A stretch of 64,000 nucleotides of DNA from NCBI GenBank assembly GCA_022578965.1, contig MU400575.1:1-64000 (forward strand), given 5' to 3'. The notes below the pieces were generated by a model, which had not been told where the DNA came from, ran no database searches, and saw only the letters and a program-made list of their open reading frames with translations. Both the position numbers and the translations under genes were made by a program. Origin of the DNA: Xylaria sp. FL1777. Its lineage: Eukaryota > Ascomycota > Sordariomycetes > Xylariales > Xylariaceae. Shown here one piece after another: positions 48,672-64,000 of the stretch (the first letter of the stretch is position 1; the number at the start of each line of letters is the position of its first letter).

Positions 48672-50149
48672 ATGGCCGACTCCGACGGAGATTACCAGGC
48701 AGACGATGCCTCCGAGGATGACTTCGGGGATCATCAGGTTTCCTCCGGCACGCCGCTCGATTCTCGGTCACGCTCGCGCACGGACAAAGCAAAGAAAGGC
48801 GGTCGAAAAGCGGGGAGGGCTGCATGGGAAGATCTCCAACGGTCGTGGGATGTGGTCGTCGAGGGTGCGGATGGGACACTTGCAGGCACCATCGAGGGTC
48901 TTGCCGAGGCACAGAAACGAGCACGATTACTGAAAGACACAACACCGTTGCAGCGGGGTATTATACGGCATCTCGTGTTGGTCTTGGATATGTCATTCGC
49001 GATGCTCGAGAAGGATCTGTTGCCCACCCGCCACCAGCTCGGTATGGCCTATGCCTCGGAGTTTGTACGGGAGTATTTCGAGCAGAACCCCATCTCGCAG
49101 CTCGCTGTCATCGGCATGCGCGACGGCATCGCTGTGCGGATAAGCGACATGAGTGGAAACCCGGGGGACCATCTCGAGAAGCTCCAGGCCTGGGTCAAGC
49201 AGGACCCGCAGGGTAACCCGAGTCTACAGAACGCGCTTGAGATGTGCCGCGGAGCTCTCTTGTACGTCGTCGGAGTTGAATAGAGGATTTGGTCTGCGAG
49301 GGTCGCCTACTGACATTGCATGCTATCTACAGTCACACACCTACCCACGGCACACGCGAGGTTCTTATAGTATACGGTGCGCTGATGTCAAGCGACCCAG
49401 GCGACATCCACGACACGCTTCAATCCCTCATAAAGGATCGGATACGGGTATCTATCGTAGGTCTAGCGGCACAAGTAGCTATTTGCGAAGAGCTGTGCTC
49501 GAAGACTAACGGGGGTGACACGTCGGGCTACAACATCGCCTTGGACGAGCAGAACTTCCGGGATCTGCTACTAGAAGTCACAACACCACCAGTCACGCGC
49601 ACAAAAGAACAGAGCAACGCTAGTCTGCTAATGATGGGGTTTCCGTCGCGCACGCTCGCTGCGCCGGAGACCACCAACTATTGCGCCTGTCACCACAGGC
49701 CCACCCGCGAGGGTTACGGATGCACGCGGTGCGGCGCCCGCGTCTGTCGGCTACCAGCGGAATGTCCTGGCTGCGGGCTGACGTTGATCCTCTCCACACA
49801 CCTGGCCAGGTCATACCACCACTTATTCCCGCTACGGAATTGGGTCGATGTGCCGTGGTCCGAAGCGAGACAGTCGAAATCGTGCTATTCGTGTCTGACG
49901 CCCTTCCCGGAGGTCTCAGGGCGAAGCGGGGGCAACATCAAGGGACAGGAAAAGTCAGACCGGCCCGCCGTCAAGGGCCTCAGCGAATCTGGCCGCTACG
50001 CGTGCGAGGTCTGCCGGAATCATTTCTGCATCGACTGTGATTTGTTCGCGCACGAGGTCCTGCATAACTGCCCCGGATGCCAGAGCGACACAAGAGGCGC
50101 AGCGCAGATCAGTGATGCGAATGGCATAGCGATGGAGATTGATTCATGA
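48672..50149 (+). CDS. ssl1: TFIIH core subunit Ssl1 / p44
   Basis: There are two exons, 48,672-49,261 and 49,333-50,149, with a 71-bp intron (GTACGT donor, CTGAC branch, CTACAG acceptor) giving ALFHTPTHGTREVL across the junction. The product has 468 aa. The acidic N-terminus leads into an Ssl1-type von Willebrand A fold beginning LVLVLDMSFAM (Asp106, Ser108) and including QLAVIGMRDG, TREVLIVYGALMSSDPGDI and RIRVSIVGLAA. The C-terminus carries zinc-binding segments: CACHH...CTRCGARVC...CPGCG, then CYSC and CEVCRNHFCIDCD...HNCPGC. Ssl1 stimulates the XPD/Rad3 helicase in TFIIH and works in transcription initiation and nucleotide excision repair. Confidence 0.95.
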
Positions 50150-51101
50150 GTAGCGGACTAATTATGCATTTCTCCTATATGTATCGGGATCAGTTACACC
50201 ACGTTCTAACCCCCGAAAGAAAGAAAGAAATTCAGGTCCCTGGGTATGATACCTTGCATATATATGCGATGCTGGTCTGGAAACTGTAACTGGATGAAGA
50301 ATAAAAAAATTTAAATGAAAGCATTTGAACCGGCTAGGGGCATCATTGCGGCGTTTAGGGAGGTAGCGGATACACTACACTACTACACTTTATGAGAATT
50401 TCTGGAGACGGATGAGAAAAACTTACACGCACGCACGTACTCACATGAATGAACAACTCACTGGAAAGATGAATCTGGGTATCTATCATTGGGGAGTTTT
50501 TAGTAGGTAGATATCTACTAGGTACTACTGCTACCAACTACTCCACGCATTGCATTGCATCGTTGTTGGCGGTTTTGTTCATTCACATAGTATGTATGAA
50601 GCACTCAGGGTAGACAGCACAACGAAAAGAATCATCATGATGAATAAATACGAACACTACGGATTTCAGCGCAGTGATTTTTGATTTTGTACTAGAACAG
50701 AATAGAACAAAACTTAGCATACGGTATAGGTACTTATTTGTTCATTCTGAGGTAACCGTGCTCAAGTATCGCCTTATTGAAAAGCTGAGTATGCTATGCT
50801 ATGTCAAGAAAGAAGCATTCAGTGTCCTCTCTGTTCGTGTGTTTCGTGTCTCGTCGTTTGGTGTTATGTACAATAATCGAGGCAATTAGCCCGTCTCTAC
50901 TCGCTTGTGAGTCGTCGCTCTCATTCCTCACCTTACTCACACATATACATCGCTTTTCACATGCGTGTGTTTACGGCATCATCGCGCTTACCCGATGTTT
51001 CCGCCCTAGATAGATGCCTAATGCTCCCCCCCTCCCCCCCTGTTCTCCCTCTTCGCATCCACGCGATCCCCTTTATTACGTATCGCAATAAATAAGTATT
51101 A
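50150..51101. other. Convergent intergenic region
   Basis: This holds the 3' flanks of ssl1 (+) and the HPPD gene (-). No RNA or protein gene is recognised. A C-rich tract lies near 51,025-51,042. Confidence 0.5.
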
Positions 51102-53413
<2,312 letters not shown>

Positions 53414-54205
53414 ATGGCTCAAGGTTCTCTCAGTCGCCGCGACTTCAACGTCCTAGAAAAGATCAAGGATCCAGAAGCTAATCCAGTGGCGGCGGTCATG
53501 GTCGATCCAAACTTGCCCAAAGACCCAAATATCACGGACACCTCGGTATATGAGCGCGTTTCCCAGAAAGAAAGAGACATCGTACTGGCAATTCAACAGC
53601 TAGAGATGGAACTTGCCGGGCTCAGATCTTCGACCTCGACGGAACCGACCAATGATTATCGCCGATGCGTCCACGACCTTGGACAGCTGATCTCGGAGAA
53701 CCCTCGATATGCTAGCGCTCGCAACAATAGAGCACAGGCCTTAAGAAGACTGTATGGGGATACAATGATCCTACCGGGACAGCGCGATGTGAAGGCACTT
53801 GTACAAGACGCAGATACAGACGCAATCTCCCAAGCTGCTTTGACGACATTGTCAGATCTGGATGAGGCTATTTCTCTCCTAACCCCAAAGAGTCCCTTTG
53901 CTCCTATATCGCCAATAGCTGGCAGGACTCTGTCACAGGCCCACACTCAAAGGGCTGCGATGTACTACATGACAAGCAAATTCATTCGATCGGATGGTGC
54001 AATTTGTCTCGGCGGACGCAAAGAAGAGAAATGGACCAGGCTTGATTTCGAAAGCGCGGCCTCTCGGGATTTCGCTCTAGGTGGGAGATATGGAAATGAA
54101 GTTGCAAAAGGATTGGCTGTGAGTACCAATCCAACGGCCAAATTATGTGGCCAGATCGTTCGAGAAGCGATGAAAAAGGAATACGGCCCTGCGTTCGCGC
54201 AATGA
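53414..54205 (+). CDS. TTC36-like tetratricopeptide repeat protein
   Basis: This is a single exon of 263 aa from the first in-frame ATG (MAQGSLSRRDFNVLEKIKDPE). The frame continues 21 codons upstream but without an ATG. TPR-like helices are visible. NPRYASARNNRAQALRRLYGD is followed by TLSDLDEAISLL, AHTQRAAMYYM, and LDFESAASRDFALGG. The C-terminal NPTAKLCGQIVREAMKKEYG matches the characteristic tail of TTC36. The family is cytosolic and non-enzymatic. In mice TTC36 is reported to bind HPD and protect it from degradation. The neighbouring divergent gene here encodes that enzyme, so a role in tyrosine catabolism is a reasonable inference. Confidence 0.82.
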   Translation: MAQGSLSRRDFNVLEKIKDPEANPVAAVMVDPNLPKDPNITDTSVYERVSQKERDIVLAIQQLEMELAGLRSSTSTEPTNDYRRCVHDLGQLISENPRYASARNNRAQALRRLYGDTMILPGQRDVKALVQDADTDAISQAALTTLSDLDEAISLLTPKSPFAPISPIAGRTLSQAHTQRAAMYYMTSKFIRSDGAICLGGRKEEKWTRLDFESAASRDFALGGRYGNEVAKGLAVSTNPTAKLCGQIVREAMKKEYGPAFAQ

Positions 54206-54561
54206 CCCTCTCATCCAATAGAACTTATTTCGATGTATTTAATCTGGGCAAGGCAAAGTGCCTGCTAGGATAAAATTGGTTAAAGAGCTCAATACTTGTG
54301 TTCACATGCTGTTCTGTCAAGATTGTCGCAATGTACAAACGAGTATGACACTTCTAGGCTGAGGTTTGAGGTATATGGCATCAATAACAAGCTTGATGTC
54401 TTGTTGGGATGGCCGCTGGTATCGCCCTGGCACGACTGAGAACGTAACCCAAATAAGAGGTGAATAGATATGAAGTCATGAGTGACTAGTCATGTCTTCT
54501 TCGGCTTTCAGAGGTTGATTGGGCTTGCTAATCGTTTGGCTGTGGAAGCAGCGTAGATTTG
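54206..54561. other. Convergent intergenic region
   Basis: This holds the 3' flanks of the TTC36-like gene (+) and the NCE101 gene (-). Nothing specific is seen. Confidence 0.5.
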
Positions 54562-54805
54562 TTAATGGCTTGATTTGGTGGCTAGGGCGAGACGGCTTCA
54601 AGTAGATGTTAGCTTTGATGGGTACATATATGATACATTGAATTAGACTGATCTCATACCGTTTGGCGGACTCTATAGTCTGCTGGGTCGTCTTGCCCTT
54701 CTCCTTTTCCTCGCGGTTGATTCGGAGTGTAGCAGCTCCTAGCCCAATCACTACAGCAAAGATAGGATCTGCGACCCGTGATATGATATAAGTTGGCGGC
54801 GCCAT
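54562..54805 (-). CDS. nce101: NCE101-like small membrane protein
   Basis: There are two exons, 54,805-54,660 and 54,595-54,562, with a 64-bp intron (GTATGA donor, GCTAAC branch, TTGAAG acceptor). The product has 59 aa, close to the 53 aa of yeast Nce101. A single hydrophobic segment (RVADPIFAVVIGLGAATL) is followed by a charged tail (RINREEKEKGKTTQQTIESAKRR, cut here as two parts: RINREEKEKG and KTTQQTIESAKRR). The S-DP-FA-V-G pattern is diagnostic of the family. Nce101 was named from a yeast screen for export of proteins lacking a signal peptide; its molecular role is unclear. It is divergent from the eL27 gene. Confidence 0.85.
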
Positions 54806-55235
54806 TGCTGTTGGAGTCGATTTTTACGTATGATAAAGGACGAAAGAATCTTTGGACTACTGAAATTCGTTGAACAATACGAAAATACTCGTATACCTTG
54901 GCGTGGCATGAACATTCACGAATGAGTCGTCGACCCATCTGGGGAGTGGGAGTAGACGTAAAGTGGGGCAGTTCATCGAAAGACTCTTTTCAGTGATAAC
55001 CGAGTGTATATGAAATATGCCCTTATCAGGTAAGAATATCTGCACTAAGGTGCTTATGCACTTAAGTGGCGCACTCGGCAATCAGGCCGCACACCAGAAA
55101 TTGTGTAGTCCCACAAGCAAGGCAAAATCTCGGCCAATTGCACCCACCACCATTTTCGCAACTTGAAGCTCCCATTCCTCTCGACCTTCCGGACGACGAC
55201 CAGACTAACCATAACATCACCACAGCGAACTGAAA
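54806..55235. promoter_or_regulatory. Shared divergent intergenic region (NCE101 / eL27)
   Basis: A 430-bp region lies between divergent start codons. The part next to eL27 is C/A-rich and C/T-rich, common in fungal ribosomal protein promoters. No specific operator is assigned. Confidence 0.4.
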
Positions 55236-56007
55236 ATGAAGTTCCTCAAGGTTGGCCGAGTTGCCATAATCACCCGCGGCCGCTTTGCCGGCAAGAAGGT
55301 ATGTTTTGCATTTAGCACAATGCACCAATGCACCAGGAGACCCGAGTCGATGGACAGTGTGCAGTGTGTTGGGAAGAGAGTTCGAAATTGCTTGCGGCGA
55401 TATCATGGCCCCGGCAACGCGAGGGAGGACGACGGGCACATCCATTATTTCAGATTTTATACCACAATGGTTGGCCATGTTCGGTTCTTGTTCTAACACA
55501 GTCTCTTCCGTGTCCAGGTCGTCATCATCCAGCCCGTCGACAGCGGTAACAAGGCACACCCCTTCGGCCACGCCCTCGTAGCCGGCATCGAGCGGTACCC
55601 TTCCAAGGTCACACGGCGCATGTCAAAGACACGCCAGGAGAAGCGCTCCAAGATCAAGCCCTTCGTCAAGGCCATCAACTACAACCACCTTATGCCCACA
55701 CGATACACACTGGAGTTGGAGGGTCTGAAGGGCGCATTGACGGCCGAGACCTTCAAGGAGGTCAGCCAGCGCGAGGATGCCAAGAAGAACGTCAAGAAGG
55801 TCCTCGAGGAGCGTTACACTAGCGGCAAGAACAGATGGTTCTTCACTCCTCTCCGTACGTCCTTCTCCTTCCTTCATCATTTGCTCATTCGACACGTCGC
55901 CTCTTAAATGCACATCTTGACTTTCTCGATCCTACACTACACCTCGCAATCCCCACAAAGCCAAAAAAAACACACAGCTAACCATTCCGTCGCATATAGG
56001 ATTTTAA
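55236..56007 (+). CDS. rpl27: 60S ribosomal protein eL27
   Basis: There are three exons, 55,236-55,298, 55,518-55,854 and 56,000-56,007, giving 135 aa, the usual length. The protein begins [20 protein letters not shown] and continues [31 protein letters not shown] and [11 protein letters not shown]. The N-terminal KOW-type fold is expected. The last coding exon has only 8 nt (end of Arg, Phe and stop), found after a GCTAAC branch site and ATATAG acceptor; without it the ending would read into the intron. It is a component of the large cytosolic ribosomal subunit. Introns of 219 and 145 bp are long for this window, as often seen in ribosomal protein genes. Confidence 0.96.
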
Positions 56008-57013
56008 GCTCATTCATCACCTCTGCGTCGTCTGACTTCCGCGCGTTCGGTTTTTTTCGGTGAAACGGGGGGAATGCAGGAAACTGGAGAAGGGTCTGGT
56101 CTGGTATGGGATGTACATTCGCATGCATCACAAAATGGCAATTGCATTTTAGGGACAATACACAAAAAAGAGAGAAACTAAACCCAAAAAAACCACACCG
56201 AATGTCCCCGAGTTTCTGCCAATATCCTACCTAATGAGAAATGATGATATCGAGAGAGATAGACAAGAGGAAACCAAGAGTAGCACCGATACCGAATAGT
56301 GAGAAGAAAGATTACGTTCGATACAAGTAAGACCTACTCATTCGTCCCTGTTGGACTTGACTATGCTATTCTATGCCACACTGTCTAGCTGAGAGAGCAA
56401 AACCCTACCGCCATCGTACCTGATCAAGCCGCTATGACTACATAGTCATTCAGCGTTTTCCTGCTTCGTTTATACCATCCATCAAGACTTAGCTAGGCTA
56501 CCGTTAAGTTCACTACGTTATATACTAAGATGACCAAAACAGGGCCTATACGACAGCATGAGAGAACAAAATAGCTACGCTCAGCATACTATATGTATTG
56601 GTGTTTCAGACACATCTCAAGTTACAAGGTTACTCGGGGATAGAACCCAATCGTGTATTGTTCATCAATCAAATCTAATTCCTACAGTTATCTGAAATAC
56701 ATGAGCCTCGCAATGCATGTTGGGGCCTACCAGATCCTCTGTACTTGACGCCATTTCGCCGTTCTATAGTTCGCACACGGTGTGACTATGCCTTTGTTCA
56801 TGTCCCTGGGCCCTGCCTTCATAGAAATCAAAGGTCCCCAATTGTTGTTGCGAAACCTGCTGAGTCGGGGCGTATAATTATATCGAAGTGATGGAGACCT
56901 CATTGTCACCCGCCTGTTCTCGATGGGCTTCATAGTGTTGGTTTTAAGTGACCGACCCCACCTAATTTCAAGCAACCAAGTTCAAGTTTAACGGATTCCA
57001 CAGAACGTGGGTT
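56008..57013. other. Convergent intergenic region
   Basis: This holds the 3' flanks of rpl27 (+) and the transporter gene (-). Short frames on both strands carry no known motif. Nothing specific is seen. Confidence 0.5.
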
Positions 57014-58454
57014 TTATGATGAAACACCCAGTTTTCCAGCAGCACTGGTTATATATTGAGATGGGTCATAGTCAGGGGCGTAGGTAGGAGCCAGACCGCC
57101 AAACAGGAGGAAGACGAATAGTACGGCTGCGCCAATGACTACTACCTTGCGAAGGGCGGGGTTAGTTGAGCCAAATTCGGCCCATTGTCGGCCAGCCTCG
57201 CCAGCGTAGCCCTTGAGAGCTGCACCGCCGAGCTTGTAGTAGATCATACCACTCAAAGCGATGGAGTATCCGAAAGCCTGAAGACCAGAGATGGGTGTAG
57301 CCCAGATAGCCATGGATGCTAAGACGAGTAGAACATCCTTGAGGACACCACAGAGAGTCATCACAACAGCAGATGTCTTGCCAATCTACGAGCGGGAATT
57401 AGTATAGGTTTCAACGAAAATAATGACTCTGTTTTACTTACGAGGAACACAACTGAAACGTTGAGAAGGAATGCGCAAAGACCGTTGAGGAAGAAGGTCA
57501 CCAGGCCGACATTATAAACTTCACTCAGGGAGACTCGGGGTACCTCCCAGATCAGCGCAACCACACCATTCATAACTGCGCAGATAGGTGCGAAGTAGTA
57601 GAGCGAGACTAGGGGATCCATCTTGTATTCAGCAGAGCTGAGTAGAGCCTGAACCAAGTTGAGACGGATAGCCTCGAACAAGACACCTCCGAGTTGGTAT
57701 AAGAAGCCGATCCAAACGAACTTGATCTCGCCAAACGAAGCAATGACGACGCCGACAACAATGGCTGAGACGTTGGCGAGTTGCTTTAGGTTCACGGGAG
57801 CAATCCCCATTGCCCAGCTCGACAAAAGCACGGCAACAGGGGTAGTGGCCTGGTGCAATTCATGTCAGCGCTAAGTTTGATTGCTTTTATCTCAACTTTC
57901 TCGTACCTTGATCATCTGAATGAAGGCGACACTGAGGTAGAGGTAGGTCAAATTTCCACAGATAAGACTCAAGCTAAAGAAGACACCGATGGGAACAATG
58001 GCGCGCAAGTAGACGCGCCCAGTCATCTTAACCGACTTGCGACCATCGAGGAGCGACGTGTAACGGGCCATCACCTGGGTAGCAACGGTCGCGAAGGATA
58101 GATGGTATGTCGTCAAAATGACGGGATAGCCTAAGAATGGTCAGACTGTACCACGGCCTTGATCTTGGTGTTGTCGCTTACGGAAGTCTAGGCTGTCGAG
58201 AATCCATTTGTTGAACAGGATGACAGAGGACGAAAGACTGATCCAGGCGCTGCGTTGATAGGTTGCTATTAGCCAAATCCTACGATTGTAGCGACCGCGG
58301 TTCGAACATACACAACATAGAGTGCGGGATGGAAGGTAGGCTTCGGGGGTTGTGTCTTCTCGACGACAGCGGCGTCTGCAGTGGACGTTGGCAGCAGAGG
58401 ACCCTTAGCCTCTCGCGGGCTCTCGCCGGAGACGCGGCTCTTCTCGTCAGCCAT
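57014..58454 (-). CDS. Triose-phosphate / nucleotide-sugar transporter family (TPT, SLC35-type)
   Basis: The five minus-strand exons are 58,454-58,312, 58,249-58,182, 58,130-57,907, 57,849-57,442 and 57,385-57,014. They join in frame to 404 aa. A polar N-terminal tail of about 45 residues precedes roughly ten membrane helices. Family signatures are ILFNKWIL in the first helix, FRYPVILTTYHLSFA, LTYLYLSVAFIQMIKATTPV (the conserved Lys-Ala-Thr-Thr-Pro) and GKTSAVVMTLCGVLKDVLLV (Lys-Asp in a late helix). These are the marks of the TPT/DUF250 group, which sits in Golgi or ER membranes and exchanges sugar phosphates or nucleotide sugars. The substrate is not predictable here. Introns are 51-62 bp. 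Confidence 0.92.
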
Positions 58455-61400
58455 GACGATGGAGGAAGAGTGGTGGCTGGAGGTAAGAAGAGATAGAAGG
58501 AGAAAACAAAGAGGTTTGCCGAACTGGAGGAACGAGTGACAAGGCAAGATAGATTACAAAGTGATGATAGATGATATCGAGACAGTCGAGGTGAGAAAGC
58601 TGCACTAGAAAGAGAAAAGGCAGTCTAGCCAAGCATGCAAGCCAAGATTGTGTAGTGTACACACTACTTAGCAGATGCTACAATTCCAAGAAGGAGCCGT
58701 TGCTGATTAGAGGCGCAGCAAAGGTAGATACAGTACGGTACTATAGGTAGCTACTGTGAATGGCAATACGCCATACAGTAAAAAGCACTGTAACATACAC
58801 AGAATTTGCACTGTCTCGCATTACACACAGTGGCCCCCTGTATTCACCCGCCACTCTACCTACCTAGGTAGGTACATACGTAGTATACCTACAATGTACT
58901 GTAAGTGCTCAATACTACCTATTGATCCGCATTCCTTCAATCTAATGTCTTTTCTAGATCAAGGCTTGATGCACTTAGTCACAATACTAAAGATATGGAA
59001 GCTTTGAACAGCACGGATCAAGCCTCAATAACCGGGTATATATAAGTGGTAAACCTGCCGTTAGCAAAACCTCCAAATACGAACATTGAAGACTCAGTCC
59101 CCCATATATAGTACACATAGGCTATGGCTTCGTAGAATTCAGCCACAAAACAAGGATGCAGTATGCAGTATCTATTTTCTAGGCTAATAAAAGCGGCCAA
59201 TAGGACACATCGCCTTGGCCCCGTGCATGTATGCGGGAACCATCGGAACATCAAGCTGATAAGAGGTGTGAAAAGGTGTGAAGAGGTAAATATTTATTCG
59301 TTTCAAGTAAACTTTGTTGGTGTACAGATCTCGGTATTCTCTGCGGTACGTAATGCAAACACGCCCATATATTACCTACGTATTACCAACACCTATTGCT
59401 GGTTCTTATACAATACCGATTAGAGGAGGCGCTATCCAATCTATTGGATTTTGTTGAAACTGGGACAAGAATGGTCCCTCTCAGCAATGGGGAATCCTGG
59501 CATGAAATGACGTAGGCATTTAAACTCCCTGCCTACGTACTGTATGTACACTAGGTAGTGTAAGAGCCTCCTGCACGCCGAGACAACGCCATACGCGGCC
59601 CGAGAAGCTATTCGAGGCATCTGACAGAGGTTAAAAATAAGGTTAGCTACTACTGGCATAGCAGTATACGTATGTAGGGAGCCATGTAAGCTTGTGCACT
59701 TCACGGCTGGAATATCTCTACGCAATCGGAGGAAAGTATCTGTTTTCAAACTTCACAAGGTTGGCCATCCTTTTTAAGTAGCTACACCCATATCACCAGC
59801 AGTCCTCTATTATTAGTAAATACCTCTCGATAGCTTTATCTTACTTAATCATCATGTCATGCACCGATCTGCAGCTTTCATTTCTTTTTTCCTGAGTTAT
59901 GAAGTACCGGTAGTCATGCGTACTTGTTGTTTATGTAGTATCGGTACCGGTATATGGTAAACAGTATACGGTACCGTATTAGTGGCGATATCTGATCTGA
60001 TGTGGACAGATATACACTGCCTAGATATGTAGTGTAAGTACGGTATGCCATGCGCTAGATCGAGAAAGCGAACAACATGTCTGTTAAGTCCAGTCAAATT
60101 TACTCAAACTGATGTTGATCTACACTATATGTATGTACATATAGAACCAGATGTGGACTTTAGTACAGGATCGGGAAACGAGACACAGTGCTCTTTATCT
60201 GACAGCACATTACCGGTGCAGTAGAAGAGATTTTTGTTGTAACTTACTAAGGCTCCGCTTAGAACTTCCCCTGCGTAGGGAATGTACTGAGAGCGGAGGC
60301 ATCAACTTGAAACAAGCCAGAAACGATGACTTCGTCTTGTAGATCTTGTTGATCTCTTGTCCTGCGGAGTCACCCGTCCGTTGTGACACTGGACAGCACA
60401 GTGCCTAGCCGAAATATGCAAGCCTACCTTACCAATGCAGGTCACTACAGATGAGTAAGTTATAGCAAACAACATTGAAGCACCTGTGTAGGCGATGGAT
60501 TCTGCAGTATACCGTCGTACTGGTATTTACACTCTATTTCTTAGTATTATGAGAAAGATGTTTCCTCTCAGACTCTAATTAAGGGTTGTTGGGTTGTTAC
60601 CTTTTGCCCTCTCCGACTTTAAAGTTCTTATAAGCGTTACACATATAGTAGATACTACCTGCATGGTATACTAGGTGGATTGCGCGTTGACCATTTTGTC
60701 CACCGCTTACATGGGACATACCTGTCCTGTAGTGTGCCAGACAAGGATTCTTGCATCATCCCATCTGCCGTTCCACTAATCTCCTTAACAGGCCAAATCC
60801 TGGGAAACAAGAAAACGAGTAAATGGGCAGGATTCTTGACCTTCGCAGAAATACATGCAAAAAACCGGGATAAATATGGTGACTGCTGTGTCGTTATTAA
60901 GAGAAACCCGGATAAAAGGGCAAGGGCCTACGGATACTAACATGATAGGGGTCCTGTCCTGATGATCAATGCCGCAATGTGATGATGTGTTGGCTGCCAA
61001 CCCGTCGAGGCTGCGCCGATCTCGAATCCGGAAATCCAAATCTATAATTTGGTATAATACATTACTTTACATTAGTACTTGGATCTAGACCTACCAACTA
61101 CCTAAAAGATTTTAACCTACATATATGCTAGAGCCGCGCCGTAGTTCGTCCTCGCCGCACAATCAAGATTTCAGCTACCGGTACCACGACTCCTCCTAAT
61201 GCGTGGCCGGCGTTCTATCTACATGTAGCGCAGCAGGCTAATGCCGTGTCGGCACACCGCAGGACAGATACATAGGTAGTATCTGCTACGTAGTGTACAC
61301 AACCTCAGCTACTGGTCAATTCATGGAACTCAATGCTTGGGTGCAGTCACCTAAACATTATGTGTACCAAGGTGAGGCCAGATGCCATGTTAATGACGAC

Positions 61401-62712
61401 TACCCATCAATCATTGTAGCAGTGATCCTAGTGAGAGTGGTGTAGTGTTGACGCGTACAGCATCGCAGGTATACCTAATCATTAAGATGAGATTCACACC
61501 AATTTAATTTTAAATCCTGAGATTGCTCGGGCTGTGCAGTGGTTGGTGCTCCTATCAATCAGAAGAATGTGACATACTTCACATATCATTGGCGGTGTGC
61601 AACACTCCCCTGATTCAGTTCCCATTGTTTTAAGATCCCCCCTATTTTTTGGTTATCAACCTCCCCTGACTACTTGACTAGGCCTTCAGGGCAGCTTTGT
61701 TATTAGTGGTTCATGAGCTTGGCCAATGATGATCATTTCGAGATACCGATACCGTACGTAGTCGGTACATGATTAATACATGGTTGCCGGATTGTAGGTG
61801 TGGCTACAAGGCACCTCATTGTTTGAATCGTTATTTACCCACTTGCAACACACTTTTGCTGAGAAGGCCACGTATCAATGTCGAAGGGGTGAAGAGGAAG
61901 GGGGGAAGAAAAGAAGGGAAAGATGTAAGACTTTTTTTGTTCCTTTATCGGAATCTAAAACGATCGACGAACACAACGTTGACGGTCCACCACAGTTAAT
62001 ACATGTTTCTGATACCTCAAAATTTTGAATGTTACCAACGTTCCAATACAGGAATGCAAATGTACCTATAGTATAGTGAGTACCCAGGTGTTTCTGTTAT
62101 CGCGAGCAAAAACCAACTTGTAGCGTAGATGTGCAACATGTATCTAAGTACATGGGCAGTGGATGTACTTACTTAAGTGACCTTATAAGGCTTTGCCAAA
62201 TCGGGTAGCTGGTAGGTATCTAGTTACCTTTAAATGGTATTATACCTACCACTTCACTGTTATGGCCTCAACGAACTACCGGTACTGATGCTACGCCGCC
62301 TAGGTAGAGATTCACCAATAAAACTTCTGAGTACAAGCAGTTTCTAGGTACTAGTACAATGAATATGAGAAAATATATTCTTAATTAAACTAGGTGTAAT
62401 GATAGCGCATGGAGTAGGTACCTGCCCTAGTGAAGATTTAAATTATGATTAGACCCCTACAAAGTCTCAAGCCTGGAGGGATGGGGTGCTAACCAGGATA
62501 GCGTACCAAGCCAGGTACATACGCCCCACATGGGTTTTTGAATAGGCGAGGGTGTGCCCCTCCACCCCCCAACGTCCCCAGGGCCCAAAAGGAGCTGCTT
62601 CTCCCCTTCCCGCAAGAAGCTTTGTTCCTCCAATGCTCAAAATCTTCCCGCTCTTTCGTATTTTCATACCTTTGTATAGAGAAGCAGGCATTAGACCTAG
62701 ACCTCAGACATC
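58455..62712. other. Gene-poor intergenic stretch
   Basis: About 4.2 kb has no recognised gene. It has TACC/TAGG-rich strings (for example 58,855-58,895 and 62,200-62,260) and repeated GTACGGTA/TACCGGTA motifs at about 59,900-60,050. The C-rich segment at 62,550-62,600 precedes the UGM start. Frames at 60,680-60,940 and 61,769-61,999 have no known domain. Confidence 0.45.

Positions 62713-64000
<1,288 letters not shown>

Overview
The window looks like nuclear DNA of a filamentous ascomycete (Pezizomycotina). The genes have short introns of about 50-150 bp with GTNNGT donors and CTAAC/CTGAC-like branch sites. The gene families are fungal (PMT2, Chs7 family, NCE101, sugar-type MFS, UDP-galactopyranose mutase). 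Intergenic DNA is rich in TACC/TAGG strings, and a long extremely AT-rich block carries the C-to-T signature of repeat-induced point mutation (RIP). A Sordariomycete, perhaps Hypocreales, is my guess; the sequence does not prove it.

Layout. 1-830 is ordinary-composition DNA with no recognised gene. About 830-29,680 is an AT isochore (roughly one fifth G+C by eye) with sharp edges, many tandem repeats, an assembly gap (21,974-22,260) and no intact gene I can defend. Its two borders carry the same sequence in opposite orientation (749-802 and 29,832-29,886). Further in, 2.08-4.93 kb matches the reverse complement of 24.12-26.27 kb in collinear islands, so the block is built like a large decayed palindrome. 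Near its midpoint is a less mutated island (14.02-15.23 kb) holding a RIP-broken gene relic with a 294-bp in-frame tandem duplication.

From 30.5 kb on there are ten genes. They are a Rab2/4/14-clade GTPase (+); a PMT2-type protein O-mannosyltransferase (-) and a sugar-type MFS transporter (-); a gene-poor stretch (38.1-46.5 kb) with only relics and small repeats; a Chs7-family protein (+); TFIIH subunit Ssl1/p44 (+); 4-hydroxyphenylpyruvate dioxygenase (-) divergent from a TTC36-like TPR protein (+); NCE101 (-) divergent from ribosomal protein eL27 (+); a triose-phosphate/nucleotide-sugar transporter family member (-); and, after another gene-poor stretch, a UDP-galactopyranose mutase (+) cut by the window end.

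Functional threads. Several genes serve secretion and the cell surface: the Rab protein, PMT2 O-mannosylation, the Chs7-type chaperone, the sugar-nucleotide-type transporter, and UGM, which makes UDP-galactofuranose. They are separate transcription units and not a metabolic cluster. The most suggestive local pairing is HPPD with TTC36, because mammalian TTC36 is reported to bind and stabilise HPD. The strongest structural novelty is the inverted-repeat organisation of the AT block.
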